Below, in pieces: positions 35,104 through 43,974 of a stretch of 64,000 nucleotides of DNA (its first letter is position 1; the number at the start of each line of letters is the position of its first letter). The position numbers were made by a program, and so were the translations under genes. The stretch comes from Nocardia sp. CY41 (lineage in GTDB: Bacteria; Actinomycetota; Actinomycetes; Mycobacteriales; Mycobacteriaceae). Where the stretch lies: positions 124,001-188,000 of the forward strand of contig NZ_VUOS01000015.1 in the NCBI RefSeq assembly GCF_009829325.1, written 5' to 3'. A model generated the notes under the pieces. The model searched no databases and was not told the DNA's origin. It saw only the letters and a list, made by a program, of their open reading frames with translations.

Positions 35104-35679
35104 TCAGACGTTGACCCCGTAATCCCGGGCGATGCCCGCCAGACCGGAGGCGTAGCCCTGGCCGATGGCGCGGAACTTCCACTCGTTGTTGTGGCGGTAC
35201 AACTCGCCGAAGATCATGGCCGTTTCGGTGGACGCGTCCTCGGTGAGGTCGTAGCGCGCCAGCTCGACGCCGGTGGCGGCGTCGACGACGCGGATGAAGG
35301 CGTTGCGGATCTGGCCGAACGACTGGCCGCGGGCGTCGGCGTCGTGGATGGACACCGGGAAGAAGATGTTGGTGATGGTCGGCGGCGTGGCGGTGAGGTC
35401 GACGTTGATCACCTCGTCGTCGCCTTCACCCGCGCCGGTGAGGTTGTCGCCGGTGTGCTCGATGGAGCCCTCGGGCGAGCGCAGGTTGTTGTAGAAGATG
35501 AAGTGCTGGTCGGACAGCACTTTCAGGTTCGGTCCGCAGGCGAGCGCGCTGGCGTCGAGGTCGTAGTCGGCGCCGGTGGTGGTGCGCACGTCCCAGCCGA
35601 GCCCCACCGACACCTTGGTGAGATTCGCCGCCTGCTTGGACAGCGAGACGTTGCCGCCTTTGGCCAGAGTGACGCTCAT
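35104..35679 (-). CDS. terD: TerD-family protein
   Basis: 191-residue TerD/TerE-type protein, typical length. Hallmarks: MSVTLAKGGNVSLSKQA, VGLGWDVRTTTGADYDLDASA with the acidic calcium-binding loop, and GEGDDEVINVDL. These proteins are linked to tellurite, stress and membrane-associated responses; the biochemical activity is unclear. It stands alone here, without other ter genes. ATG 35677-35679. Confidence 0.93.
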   Translation of the reverse strand: MSVTLAKGGNVSLSKQAANLTKVSVGLGWDVRTTTGADYDLDASALACGPNLKVLSDQHFIFYNNLRSPEGSIEHTGDNLTGAGEGDDEVINVDLTATPPTITNIFFPVSIHDADARGQSFGQIRNAFIRVVDAATGVELARYDLTEDASTETAMIFGELYRHNNEWKFRAIGQGYASGLAGIARDYGVNV

Positions 35680-35745
35680 GATCCCCTTCCGCGCGGCACC
35701 ACCGGTGCCGCCTCTTTCGTGCGCCCGGAAAACGTCGGGCGGGTT

Positions 35746-36231
35746 TCAGTTCTGGTGGTCGGCCCAGGATTGCAGGGTGCTGACCCGGCCCTTCAGCGCG
35801 CGCAGTTCGCTCTCGTCGTCGAGCACCGTGCGCTGGATGCCTTGCACCACCGCGAAGGCCGACTGGCGATGATCATCGATCACGTCGACGTCGATGCGGA
35901 CGGCGACGTAGTCGTCGGCGCCGGGCATCTGCTCGGCGACCACATGCGCGGTTCCCCGGGCGCACATCGCCACATTGCCAGCGCCCAGGATCAGCAGCGC
36001 CACCTCGGGATGGTCGCGCAGCCGGGCCAGCGAACCGCGGTCGTACTTCAGGCTGATCAGGATGCGCCGGTCACCGGCCCGCACCGGCCAGGACACCGGG
36101 ATCGCGTGCGGCGCAGGATCGGTCGTCACCAGCACGCCGATCGTCTCCAGCGGCCACTCCGGGAGCACGTCCAGCTCGGGATGATCTGTCGAGTTGTGCT
36201 GACGTTGGGCGGGGCTCGCTCCGGCTGCCAT
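35746..36231 (-). CDS. PPOX-class F420-dependent oxidoreductase family protein
   Basis: About 161 residues with the split beta-barrel PNPOx-like pattern: PLETIGVLVTTDPAPHAIPVSWPVRAGDRRILISLK, followed by RDHPEVALLILG. Families of this type in actinobacteria use F420 or FMN, or bind haem; the cofactor here is inferred. ATG 36229-36231 has GAGGTG six bases upstream; the GTG three codons earlier is an alternative. Substrate unknown. Confidence 0.8.
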   Translation of the reverse strand: MAAGASPAQRQHNSTDHPELDVLPEWPLETIGVLVTTDPAPHAIPVSWPVRAGDRRILISLKYDRGSLARLRDHPEVALLILGAGNVAMCARGTAHVVAEQMPGADDYVAVRIDVDVIDDHRQSAFAVVQGIQRTVLDDESELRALKGRVSTLQSWADHQN

Positions 36232-36372
36232 CTTCGTCACCTCATGGATCGTCGAGCGCGGCGGGCTGTCCGCGCTTGATAGCAGTCTAAGGTGCTGTGC
36301 GCCTTGCGCGCTGGCGCTGTGCGCTTTGTCCGGACCGCACTCCGCGGACCATCGGCCCGCGGCCGCTGCCGG

Positions 36373-36828
36373 TCAGGCCGAGACCAGCGCGGGGATGTCG
36401 AGCCCGGCGGCCCACTGTCGCGCCATGTCCTTGACACGGACCTCGGTCGACGCGTCATGTCGCGCGTGCTCGCCGACCTGGACGGCGCCGCGGTCGGCGA
36501 GCTTCTCGGCGATGATCTCGCCGCCGCGGTTGAACGTGTCGCCGTACACCGTGTCGCCGAGTCCGAAGACGGCGAACCGCAGACCACTCAGGTCCGGCGC
36601 GTCGCGGTCGAGCGCGTCGGCGAAGGGCTCCGCGCCGGTCGGCAGGTCGCCGTCGCCGTAGGTCGAGCACACGACGACGTGGAAGTCGCGGACGTCCAGT
36701 TCCGCGACGTCGAAGTCCGTCATGTCGTGCACCGAGACGTCGTAGGCGCCGCGCAGCTCCTCGGCGATGCTGTGCGCCGCGGACTCCGCGGTGCCCATCT
36801 CGGTTCCGAACAGAATGACGACACGCAC
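36373..36828 (-). CDS. Flavodoxin-like protein
   Basis: 151-residue short-chain flavodoxin/MioC-type protein. The FMN phosphate loop is FGTEMGTAESAA (residues 7-18); the isoalloxazine-contact segments STYGDGDLPTGA and FGLGDTVYGDTF follow. Electron carrier in the cytoplasm. ATG 36826-36828. An IdeR-like iron box is 26 to 44 bases upstream, which would make it an iron-starvation flavodoxin that can replace a ferredoxin. No reductase partner is adjacent. Confidence 0.88.
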   Translation of the reverse strand: MRVVILFGTEMGTAESAAHSIAEELRGAYDVSVHDMTDFDVAELDVRDFHVVVCSTYGDGDLPTGAEPFADALDRDAPDLSGLRFAVFGLGDTVYGDTFNRGGEIIAEKLADRGAVQVGEHARHDASTEVRVKDMARQWAAGLDIPALVSA

Positions 36829-36853
36829 CGATACGACCCTTTCTCCGCGCGAT

Positions 36854-36872
36854 TATGGTGAGCCTACCCTAA
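36854..36872 (-). promoter_or_regulatory. IdeR/DtxR-like iron box before the flavodoxin gene
   Basis: Minus strand TTAGGGTAGGCTCACCATA, matching 15 of 19 positions of the IdeR consensus TTAGGTTAGSCTAACCTAA as I recall it. The centre is about 35 bases from the start codon, where a promoter would be. Scoring was done by eye. Confidence 0.65.
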
Positions 36873-37331
36873 CTATAGCGGCAGGTGTGCTGTGGCGTCG
36901 TCGGATGTTCGGTCGCCGCGGAGAGAGCGGAGCGCAGCCGTTTCAACTGCGCCGATTGACGGAATCTCCGGCGCGTTGCATCATTCCTAGAGGTGCCCGG
37001 TGTTTTCCGGGCCGACCTTCCCGCCGGCCGATGACTGTCCGGCTCCGCGGCTGCCGCCCGTGCCGTCGAGTTCTCGCCACGAGTGCAGCGCTTCCATCCA
37101 TGACGCTTCGCGCGTCCGGCCGTGAGTGAGGTGAAAACGAAATGGTCTACCAGTCGTCTGCATGCCAGGTGGTCAATTCGTACGCCCGCTTCGGCTCCCT
37201 TCCCCACGTCTGAATGTCACCGCGCTGGGCGCGGTCGTCTCTCGCCGATGTCTCGCATCGGCGGACTCGCGGCTCGGCGCGGTGCCCCGGACCAGTCGGA
37301 AACCGGTGAACAGACGGATGTGGAGGCAGTC
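36873..37331. other. Region between the iron box and the Stealth gene
   Basis: About 460 bases with no convincing gene. The open frame of the Stealth protein continues upstream to 37122, but its translation there is low in family signal, and a strong ribosome site supports the later start. No other structure was recognised. Confidence 0.5.
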
Positions 37332-38795
37332 ATGACGGACAGGGGAGCAGTGAATTCGGGGGCGGTGGAAATGGTGACGCGGGCCATGGCGAGCAACTTC
37401 GCCGTGTCCGCGGCGATGATCGAGGATCTCGGCTACTTGCGCGCGGAGCTGGCGGCCGCGGAGGTGCCGTTCCTGCTCGTGCGCGACAGCGGGCACCGGC
37501 TCGTGCTGGCGGCCGACGCGGCGCATCGGCCGATGGTGCGCCGGGTGACCGCCGCGGCGATGTCGGCCGGATTCTCCTGTGCGGAATTGCGGCACAACGT
37601 CTTCCGGCTCGGACGCGACCACGATCCGGCGCATCATGTCGAACTGGAGCTGTGGGAGTACCACGGCGACACGGTGACCTGTCCGCGCCCGAACGCGCTG
37701 ACCCGGACGGTCTTCGACCTCGCCGACGTCCAGCAGACACAAGTGCGGCTGTTCGACCGGACCTGGCCCACCCTCGCCGACATGTTCGCGCCGCAGCCCG
37801 GCGACGTCGGCTTCGACATCGACCTGGTGTTCTCCTGGGTGGACGGCTCCGACCCGGAATTCCGCGCCCGCCGCGCCGGGATGCTCGCCCAGGTCGTGGT
37901 CGGTGAGGGCGACGACGCGGAGGCCCGGATCCGGCAGATCGACGAGTTGAAGTACGCGCTGCGGTCGGTGCACAAGAACGCGCCGTGGATCCGCAGGATC
38001 TTCATCGCGACCGACTCGACGCCGCCGGACTGGCTGACCGCGCATCCGAAGGTGACCGTGGTGCGGGCGGTGGACCATTTCCGGGACGTCAGCGGTCTGC
38101 CGGTGTTCAATTCGCACGCGGTGGAATGCCAGTTACAGCACATCGACGGGCTCAGCGAGCACTTCCTGTACTCCAACGACGACATGTTCTTCGCGCGGCC
38201 GGTGCGTCCGTCGATGTTCTTCACCTCGGGCGGCGTGAGCCGGTTCATCGAAGCGGACACCAGGATCGGTCCGGGCGGCAACAACGAGCGGCGCAGCGGT
38301 TTCGAGAACGCGGCGCGGGTCAATCGGGCGTTGCTGGCCGATCGTTTCGGTTACGTCATCACCCGGCACCTGGAGCACACGCCCGTGCCGCTGCGGCGCA
38401 GCGTGCTGCTGGAGATGGAGGAGGAGTTCGCCGCCGACTTCGCGCGCACGAGCGCGAGCCGGTTCCGGGCGGCCACCGACATCTCGGTCACCAACTCGCT
38501 GTATCACTACTACGCCATGCTGACCGGGCGCGCCGTGCCGCAGGAGTCGGCGAAGGTGCGGTACGTGGACACCACCAGCTACAGCGGCCTGTCCCTGCTG
38601 GACGGTCTGGCGCGCCATCGCGACGTCGACTTCTTCTGCCTCAACGACGGCAGTTTTCCGGAGGTCGCCGAATCGGAACGGGTGCGGATCGTATCGGATT
38701 TCCTCGCCGGGTACTACCCCGAGGCGGCGCCGTGGGAACGGCTCAGCACACCGCCTCGCCGTCCGCTTCCTGAGTCGACGCAGGGCGCCGCATGA
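37332..38795 (+). CDS. Stealth-family hexose-1-phosphate transferase
   Basis: 487 residues. Stealth conserved regions are visible in order: CR1 IDLVFSWVDGSDPEF, CR2 (DELKYALRSVHKNAPWIRRI with FIATD), CR3 (HFLYSNDDMFFARP), and CR4 near the C terminus. Members transfer sugar-1-phosphates, for instance in capsule or exopolysaccharide building, and are related to human GlcNAc-1-phosphotransferase. ATG 37332 has GGAGG six bases upstream. It contains one TTA codon, in CQLQHIDG. The end overlaps the convergent cpdA-like gene by 53 bases. The acceptor is unknown. Confidence 0.88.
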   Translation: MTDRGAVNSGAVEMVTRAMASNFAVSAAMIEDLGYLRAELAAAEVPFLLVRDSGHRLVLAADAAHRPMVRRVTAAAMSAGFSCAELRHNVFRLGRDHDPAHHVELELWEYHGDTVTCPRPNALTRTVFDLADVQQTQVRLFDRTWPTLADMFAPQPGDVGFDIDLVFSWVDGSDPEFRARRAGMLAQVVVGEGDDAEARIRQIDELKYALRSVHKNAPWIRRIFIATDSTPPDWLTAHPKVTVVRAVDHFRDVSGLPVFNSHAVECQLQHIDGLSEHFLYSNDDMFFARPVRPSMFFTSGGVSRFIEADTRIGPGGNNERRSGFENAARVNRALLADRFGYVITRHLEHTPVPLRRSVLLEMEEEFAADFARTSASRFRAATDISVTNSLYHYYAMLTGRAVPQESAKVRYVDTTSYSGLSLLDGLARHRDVDFFCLNDGSFPEVAESERVRIVSDFLAGYYPEAAPWERLSTPPRRPLPESTQGAA

Positions 38796-39729
38796 CGTGC
38801 GGGATGCGCGCGGCGGGCGGGATCACGATGCCCTCCTGAGTCAGCCGCCGCTGCGCCTCCTCCGGCGTGGCGGGCGCGCCGACCGTGCTGCCACGCTCGA
38901 TGGGCACCACCGAGTGCACCACGGTGTCCGGGTAGATGTGCACGTAATTGAAGGCCTGCGCGCCGTCGCGACCGCGCAGGCCGCCCTGCGCCACGCCGAG
39001 ATCCTGGCTGTAGCAGGTGGCCGAGGCCACCGAGACCGGGATGCCCGCGAACGTCGCGCTGGTGGAGAAGTGCAGATGCCCGGCGAGGATCGCGCGCACG
39101 TCGCTGCCGTCCAGCACGTCGGCCAGTCGGCGCTGATCGCGCAGCTCCACGGTGACGGCGAGGTCGACCACGCACGGCACCGGCGGGTGGTGCATGGCCA
39201 GGATGGTGCCGAACGGGGCGGGTTCGGCCAGCACCGAGCGCAGCCACTCCAACTGGTCGTCGGAGATCTCGCCGTAGTGGTGGCCGGGGACGGAGGTGTC
39301 CAGGGCGACGATGCGCAGCCCGTCGATCAGATGCACCCGATCCAGCGGGGAAGCGGTGGGGTACTCGCCGAGCAGGCGGGCGCGCAGAGCGGCGCGGTCG
39401 TCATGATTGCCGGTGACCCACACGATCGGGGCCCGCAAACTTCTGGCGAATGGTTCGACGATCGACTTCAGCTTGGCGTAGGCGGCGGGCTCACCGCGAT
39501 CGGTGAGGTCGCCGGTGAACACTATCGCGGTCGGCTGGATCCGGCTCGCCGCAGCCTGTTCGAGCAGTTGTCGTAACCGCAGGTCGGCGTCGACATCGCC
39601 GTACAGGGGGTCGTCGCCCGCGATGAGATGTGTGTCGCTGAAGTGGAACAACACGTGATCCGGACGCGGATACTCCGCGACTCTGGTGATGGACACCGGA
39701 CCGAATCCCTCCTGGCGGGTTGCCGCCAT
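38743..39729 (-). CDS. CpdA-like metallophosphoesterase (3',5'-cAMP phosphodiesterase family)
   Basis: 328 residues with all class III phosphodiesterase metal motifs: FSDTHL (D-x-H), GDLTD, GNHDD, HHPP and GHLH. This matches the Rv0805/CpdA group that hydrolyses cyclic nucleotides; such enzymes are often broad in substrate. ATG 39727-39729 has GGAG eight bases upstream. A long C-terminal extension is present. Its 3' end runs 53 bases into the convergent Stealth gene. Confidence 0.85.
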   Translation of the reverse strand: MAATRQEGFGPVSITRVAEYPRPDHVLFHFSDTHLIAGDDPLYGDVDADLRLRQLLEQAAASRIQPTAIVFTGDLTDRGEPAAYAKLKSIVEPFARSLRAPIVWVTGNHDDRAALRARLLGEYPTASPLDRVHLIDGLRIVALDTSVPGHHYGEISDDQLEWLRSVLAEPAPFGTILAMHHPPVPCVVDLAVTVELRDQRRLADVLDGSDVRAILAGHLHFSTSATFAGIPVSVASATCYSQDLGVAQGGLRGRDGAQAFNYVHIYPDTVVHSVVPIERGSTVGAPATPEEAQRRLTQEGIVIPPAARIPHVMRRPASTQEADGEAVC

Positions 39730-39858
39730 TGGCTTGACTCCGTCGCCACGATAGCGTCGGTTACGGACAGGTTTCCCGACGGTTGGTGAAGACACGCTTG
39801 CGGGAAGGTGAGGTTTCGGTGTCGGACGCTGGGGAAACGGCAGCGGGTGTGGGATTCG

Positions 39859-40947
39859 TCACCGGCCGAGCGCATCGGCGGCGCGCAGGGCGTCCACGAC
39901 CATCACGGCGTCCACCGCGAAGGGTTCGTTGTGGATGGTCTCGCCCGGGGCGGTCGCCCGGGTCGCGATGGCCCTCAGCGTCTCCTCGTCGGCATCGGGC
40001 AGCCCGAGCGCGGCGAGCGTGGTCGGCAAGCCCACCGCGGCGCAGAAATCGAGCACCGTAGCGATCTCCGACGTGGGCGCGCCCTCGAGCACCAGTTGGG
40101 TGACGGTGCCGAAGGCGACCTTCTCGCCGTGCAGGAAGGGGCGCGTCCGCGCGGCGGCGGTGAGACCGTTGTGCACGGCGTGCGCCGCGGCCAGCCCCGA
40201 CGATTCGAAGCCGAGCCCGGACAACAGGGTGTTGGCCTCCACGACGCGCTCCAGCGCCGGTGTGACGCTGTGCGTGCGGACGGCGCTCAGCGCCTGCGCG
40301 CCGTCGGCCAGCAGCGTGCGGTAACAGAGTTCGGCCAGCGCGGTGGCGCTGCGCGTGGAGGCCCCGCCGCGCATGTTGCGCACCTGCGCGGCGCTGCATG
40401 TGCGCGCCTCGAACCAGGTGGCGAGCGCGTCGCCCATCCCCGCGGCGAGCAGCCGGGCGGGCGCCCGCGCGACCACCGAGGTGTCCACCAGCACCAGCGC
40501 CGGATTCCGCCGGACCAGCTGATACGCCTCGAACTCGCCCGCATCGGTGTAGATCACCGACAGCGCGCTGCACGGCGCGTCGCTGGAGGCGGTGCTCGGG
40601 CAGCTGATCATCGGCAGGTCGAGATCGTCGGCGACCGCGCGCGCCGCGTCGAGCACTTTGCCGCCGCCGGCGCCGAGCACGACCGTGCTGCCGGTCTCCT
40701 CGACGGCGTGGGCGATCCGCGCGATCTCCGCCCGGCTGCATTCGCCGCCGGACAGATGGATCGAATAGGCGATCTTCGCGTCGGTCAGCGAGCGCTCCCA
40801 GGTGTCGGCGAGCAGCCGGAAGGCGCTGGACCCGGCCACGATGAGCACCGGACCCCCGATGCCGAGCCGCGTCATCTCCGCGCCGAGCGCGGCTGTGGCG
40901 TCCCGGCCCTGCACGTAATGCCCTGGCGAGGAGAACACGCTGAGCAT
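39859..40947 (-). CDS. Glycerol dehydrogenase-family (iron-containing) alcohol dehydrogenase
   Basis: 362 residues of the GldA type. The NAD loop is GAGGGKVLDAARA, then CPSTASSDAPCSA. The metal ligands are the Asp in AAGMGDALATW and His residues in GLAAAHAVHNGL and HGEKVAFG. It probably oxidises glycerol or a related polyol with NAD and Zn. ATG 40945-40947 has GGAGGT five bases upstream. It stands alone between cpdA-like and the metallophore-like operon. Confidence 0.85.
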   Translation of the reverse strand: MLSVFSSPGHYVQGRDATAALGAEMTRLGIGGPVLIVAGSSAFRLLADTWERSLTDAKIAYSIHLSGGECSRAEIARIAHAVEETGSTVVLGAGGGKVLDAARAVADDLDLPMISCPSTASSDAPCSALSVIYTDAGEFEAYQLVRRNPALVLVDTSVVARAPARLLAAGMGDALATWFEARTCSAAQVRNMRGGASTRSATALAELCYRTLLADGAQALSAVRTHSVTPALERVVEANTLLSGLGFESSGLAAAHAVHNGLTAAARTRPFLHGEKVAFGTVTQLVLEGAPTSEIATVLDFCAAVGLPTTLAALGLPDADEETLRAIATRATAPGETIHNEPFAVDAVMVVDALRAADALGR

Positions 40948-41453
40948 CCGGCACCTCCCGATCCCGGGCCGCGCGCACGCTCTCAGCCCGACCGACGACC
41001 CTTCAACGCTACGTGATGCCCCGTTTTCCACGGCGGTGATCTACGAACTCGCCGCGCATCCCCGCTGCGTGCGCGTCGCGTCGTTCGGCAGTGCTGGAGC
41101 GGACTCCGACTGAGTTCCGGCGTCCGGGACCGCCGGTGCCGGAACGTGCGATCGCGAACTCCCGCGCAACGTCGCCGCCACGGACTTACCAGGGTTTCGA
41201 GCCTCCCATCGGATGGTGCGATGCGCTCTCGGCCGTCCGACCTCTCGCGGCGGTGTCCAGGGCAGTCTCGAGACGGGAAAGCGCCCGTCGCGTACGGAGG
41301 GGATTCGACCTACAGCCGGTTGCCCGGGGCAGTCTCGAGACGGGAAAGCGCCCGTCGCGCACCGAAGGGGATTCGACCTACCGCCGGTTGCCCGGGGCCG
41401 GGGCGATTGGGAGTGCCCCGGCCCGAGCACCGCACCGCGCGATCGGGACCCGA
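40948..41453. other. Gene-free gap between the gldA-like gene and the MATE operon
   Basis: About 500 bases. It contains the promoter of the gldA-like gene and the 67-bp tandem hairpin repeats described separately (41261-41394). No protein-like frame was found; the long plus-strand frame crossing it reads antisense to the MATE gene. Confidence 0.6.
41261..41394. repeat. Two tandem 67-bp repeats, each with a hairpin
   Basis: The unit starting GGCAGTCTCGAGACGGG at 41261 recurs at 41328, exactly 67 bases later, almost unchanged. Each unit holds GACGGG-AAAGCG-CCCGTC (41272-41289 and 41339-41356), a perfect 6-bp stem with a 6-base loop. They lie 60 to 190 bases downstream of the MATE stop and would be in the 3' end of that operon's mRNA. 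Confidence 0.75.
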
Positions 41454-42857
41454 TCAGCTCTGGGTGGTAAGGGTCTCCGGGAGCAGGCGGGGCCGGTCGC
41501 GATCCCGCTCGCCGAGCAACGCGAAGTAGCGGCGCAGCATGAGGATCGCGGTGGTGGCCAAGCCCGCGGTCAGGCCCCACCAGACGCCGGCCGCGCCGAG
41601 CCCGGCCGGGTAGGCCAGCAGCAGGGCGACGGGCAGGCCGACGCCCCAATAGCCGATCAGCGAGAGCCGGAAGCCGGCGTTGGTCGCCTTCAGCCCGCGC
41701 AACAGGCCGGTGCCGATGTTCTGCGCGGCGTCGAAGAACTGCAACACGATGCCGATCAGCAGCAGAGTGTGCGCGAGGCGGATGGTGTCGGCATCCGAGG
41801 AATCCAGGAAAGGCCGCAGCACCAGATCGGGCGCGAGCACGTAGATCGTGCCCGTCACCGCCGCGATCACCGCGGCGTGCCGCAGCGCCAGCCAGGCCAG
41901 CGCGCGGGCGTGCGCGTGCTCGTCCCGCGCGACCGCGTGGCTGACCAGGATCGACGCACCGTGCGAGAGACCGATCGCCACTTGGAAGACGATGTAGATG
42001 ATCTGGTAGACGACGTTGTGCGCCGCCAGCGCCGCCGGGCCGATGCTGCCCATGACCAGCGCGAGCACCGAGAACATGCCGGCTTCGGAGCCGTAGGTGA
42101 GCGCGATCGGCGTGCCGAGCCGCAACTCGGCGCGCACGGTGGTGAGCCGTACCGGCAGGGGGGTCTTGGGCAGGATGCGGCCGAGTTCGTCGTCGTGCCA
42201 CACCATCGCCCAGAACACGCCGAAGGTGATCAGGAAGACCAGCGAGGTCGCGACCCCGATGCCGGTCAGCCCGAGCGCGGGCAGCCCGCCCTTGCCGTGG
42301 ATGAGGCCGAACGCCAGGACCAGGTTGAGCACCACCGAGCCGAGCGTGACCAGCAACAGCGCCTGCGGGCGCTGCATGCCGACCGTGTACTGGCGCAGGA
42401 CCTGGAACCACAGGCAGGGCAGCAGACCGGGCGCGAGCGCCACCATCAGCGGACGGGCGTCGGCGAGCACGCCCGGGTCCTGCCCGAGCCAGGGCAGCAT
42501 CCAGCCGAGCCCGATCAGCATCGCGCCGCCGAGCAGACCGGCGACCGTGGCGATCGCGAAGCTCGAGCGCAGCAGGTCACGGATCTCCGGATCCGGCGAG
42601 TCACCGCGCTTGCCCGCCGCGCTCACCGCGGTGGCGATCTGGTTGCCGCTGGCGGTGATCAGTCCGACGCACATGGTGCGGATCTGGTTGAACAGCACGA
42701 TCGCCAGCCCGCCCGCGGCCACCTGGCGCACGCCGAGCGTGCCCATCAGCGCGATGTTGGTGGTCGAGACCGCTATCTGGGCCAGCTGGGTCAACGCGAT
42801 CGGCGTCGCGAGCGCGGTGAGCCGCCCGCCGTCGCCGCGGAAACTCGTCACGATCAC
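41454..42857 (-). CDS. MATE-family efflux transporter
   Basis: 467 residues, twelve hydrophobic segments in two halves, as in MATE exporters driven by H+ or Na+. Typical features include ALATPIALTQLAQ near the N terminus, GLLPCLWFQVLRQY and a second-half QNIGTGLLRGLKATN. GTG 42855-42857 lies 53 bases after the SbnA-like gene. It is last in the operon that begins with the oxygenase at 47507, and is the likely exporter of its product. It lacks any sign of frameshift. Confidence 0.88.
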   Translation of the reverse strand: MIVTSFRGDGGRLTALATPIALTQLAQIAVSTTNIALMGTLGVRQVAAGGLAIVLFNQIRTMCVGLITASGNQIATAVSAAGKRGDSPDPEIRDLLRSSFAIATVAGLLGGAMLIGLGWMLPWLGQDPGVLADARPLMVALAPGLLPCLWFQVLRQYTVGMQRPQALLLVTLGSVVLNLVLAFGLIHGKGGLPALGLTGIGVATSLVFLITFGVFWAMVWHDDELGRILPKTPLPVRLTTVRAELRLGTPIALTYGSEAGMFSVLALVMGSIGPAALAAHNVVYQIIYIVFQVAIGLSHGASILVSHAVARDEHAHARALAWLALRHAAVIAAVTGTIYVLAPDLVLRPFLDSSDADTIRLAHTLLLIGIVLQFFDAAQNIGTGLLRGLKATNAGFRLSLIGYWGVGLPVALLLAYPAGLGAAGVWWGLTAGLATTAILMLRRYFALLGERDRDRPRLLPETLTTQS

Positions 42858-42909
42858 CGGTTCTCCTTCGCAGAGGGCGAGAGCGTCGTCTTACGCGGGC
42901 GACCGGACC

Positions 42910-43941
42910 TCACCGCGCCTGCACCAGTGCGTTGCGGGCGGCGGGCGCGTAGCGCCGCAGCAGCACGGCGACCTCGCGTTCGGTGCCGGGGTCGAGCAGG
43001 TCGCGCTCGGTCATCCAGTCGTCGTCGAACACCGTGTCCAGGTACTTCTCTCCGCCGTCGCACACGATGGTGACCACGGTGGAGCCCGGCGGAAACTCCT
43101 CGAGCCGGGTGAGCGCGGCGTACACCGACCCGCCCGCCGACCCGCCGATCATCAGGCCCAGTTCGGCGGCCACCGCGCGGGCGGTCGCGAAGGCCGCCAC
43201 ATCGGTGACCTTCACGCCCTCGTCCAGCAAGGAGTAGTCGACGGCGGTGCCGATGGTGGCGCCCGGCGGGGTGCCGGTGCCCGACTGCCAGTACGGGCCG
43301 CCCGGGCCGCCGAAGGCGATCGAGCCGACCGGCTCCACACCGATCACGTAGGGAGTGCAACCCAGCTGCCGCAGCCGGGTCGCGGTGCCGAACAGCGAAC
43401 CTCCGGTGCCGACGGCGGACAGCAGGATGTCGACCCGCTCGACGTCTTCCAGCAACTCTTCCGCCACCGGGTAGTAGCCCACCGCGTTGGCGTCGTTGTT
43501 GTGCTGCTCGGTGAAGAACGCGTCGTCCCGCTCGGCCGCCATCGCCTCGGCCAGGTCCTCCCGTGCCGAGGTGGCGAGGTTGTCGTCGCCCTCGTCGGCG
43601 ACGTACACCAGTTCCGCACCCATTGCCCGCATCGCGCGCAGTTTGTCCTTACATGCGTGATGGTCGACCACTGCGGTGAAGCGATACCCACGTTCGGCGG
43701 CAACTACCGCGAGGCCGAGCCCGGTGTTGCCGGACGTGGATTCGATGATATGTCCGCCACTGCGCAGCAAACCGCGCCGCTCGGCGTCGAGCACCATTTC
43801 GCGCGCCATCCTGATCTTGGCCGCGCCGGTCGGGTTGAACTGCTCCAGTTTGAGCAGCAGGCGGGTGCCGGTCGTGGTGGCCGCGAGCTCGAACAGCGGC
43901 GTGCGGCCGATCAGATCCGTCACGCGCGTGACGAGCGGCAT
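42910..43941 (-). CDS. SbnA-like PLP enzyme (2,3-diaminopropionate pathway)
   Basis: 343 residues of the cysteine-synthase fold. The PLP lysine is probably Lys42 (FNPTGAAKIRMA), where ordinary CysK has a serine in GSxK; the cofactor loop is STSGNTG at about 69-74; GTGGSLFG binds phosphate. Pairing with the SbnB-like gene two places upstream points to the reaction known for SbnA: O-phosphoserine plus an amino acid (glutamate in staphyloferrin B) to an N-(2-amino-2-carboxyethyl) amino acid. ATG 43939-43941, after the decarboxylase gene with a 33-base gap. The amino acid partner here is not known. Confidence 0.82.
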   Translation of the reverse strand: MPLVTRVTDLIGRTPLFELAATTTGTRLLLKLEQFNPTGAAKIRMAREMVLDAERRGLLRSGGHIIESTSGNTGLGLAVVAAERGYRFTAVVDHHACKDKLRAMRAMGAELVYVADEGDDNLATSAREDLAEAMAAERDDAFFTEQHNNDANAVGYYPVAEELLEDVERVDILLSAVGTGGSLFGTATRLRQLGCTPYVIGVEPVGSIAFGGPGGPYWQSGTGTPPGATIGTAVDYSLLDEGVKVTDVAAFATARAVAAELGLMIGGSAGGSVYAALTRLEEFPPGSTVVTIVCDGGEKYLDTVFDDDWMTERDLLDPGTEREVAVLLRRYAPAARNALVQAR

Positions 43942-43974
43942 TGATGTCTCCTGTTTCGGGTCGGGGAAGTCGGG

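Noticed and set aside
35104..35679. Complete tellurite-resistance operon
   Set aside because: Only one TerD gene is present; neighbours are unrelated.
41261..41394. CRISPR array
   Set aside because: Only two contiguous 67-bp units without spacers, and no cas genes anywhere in the window.
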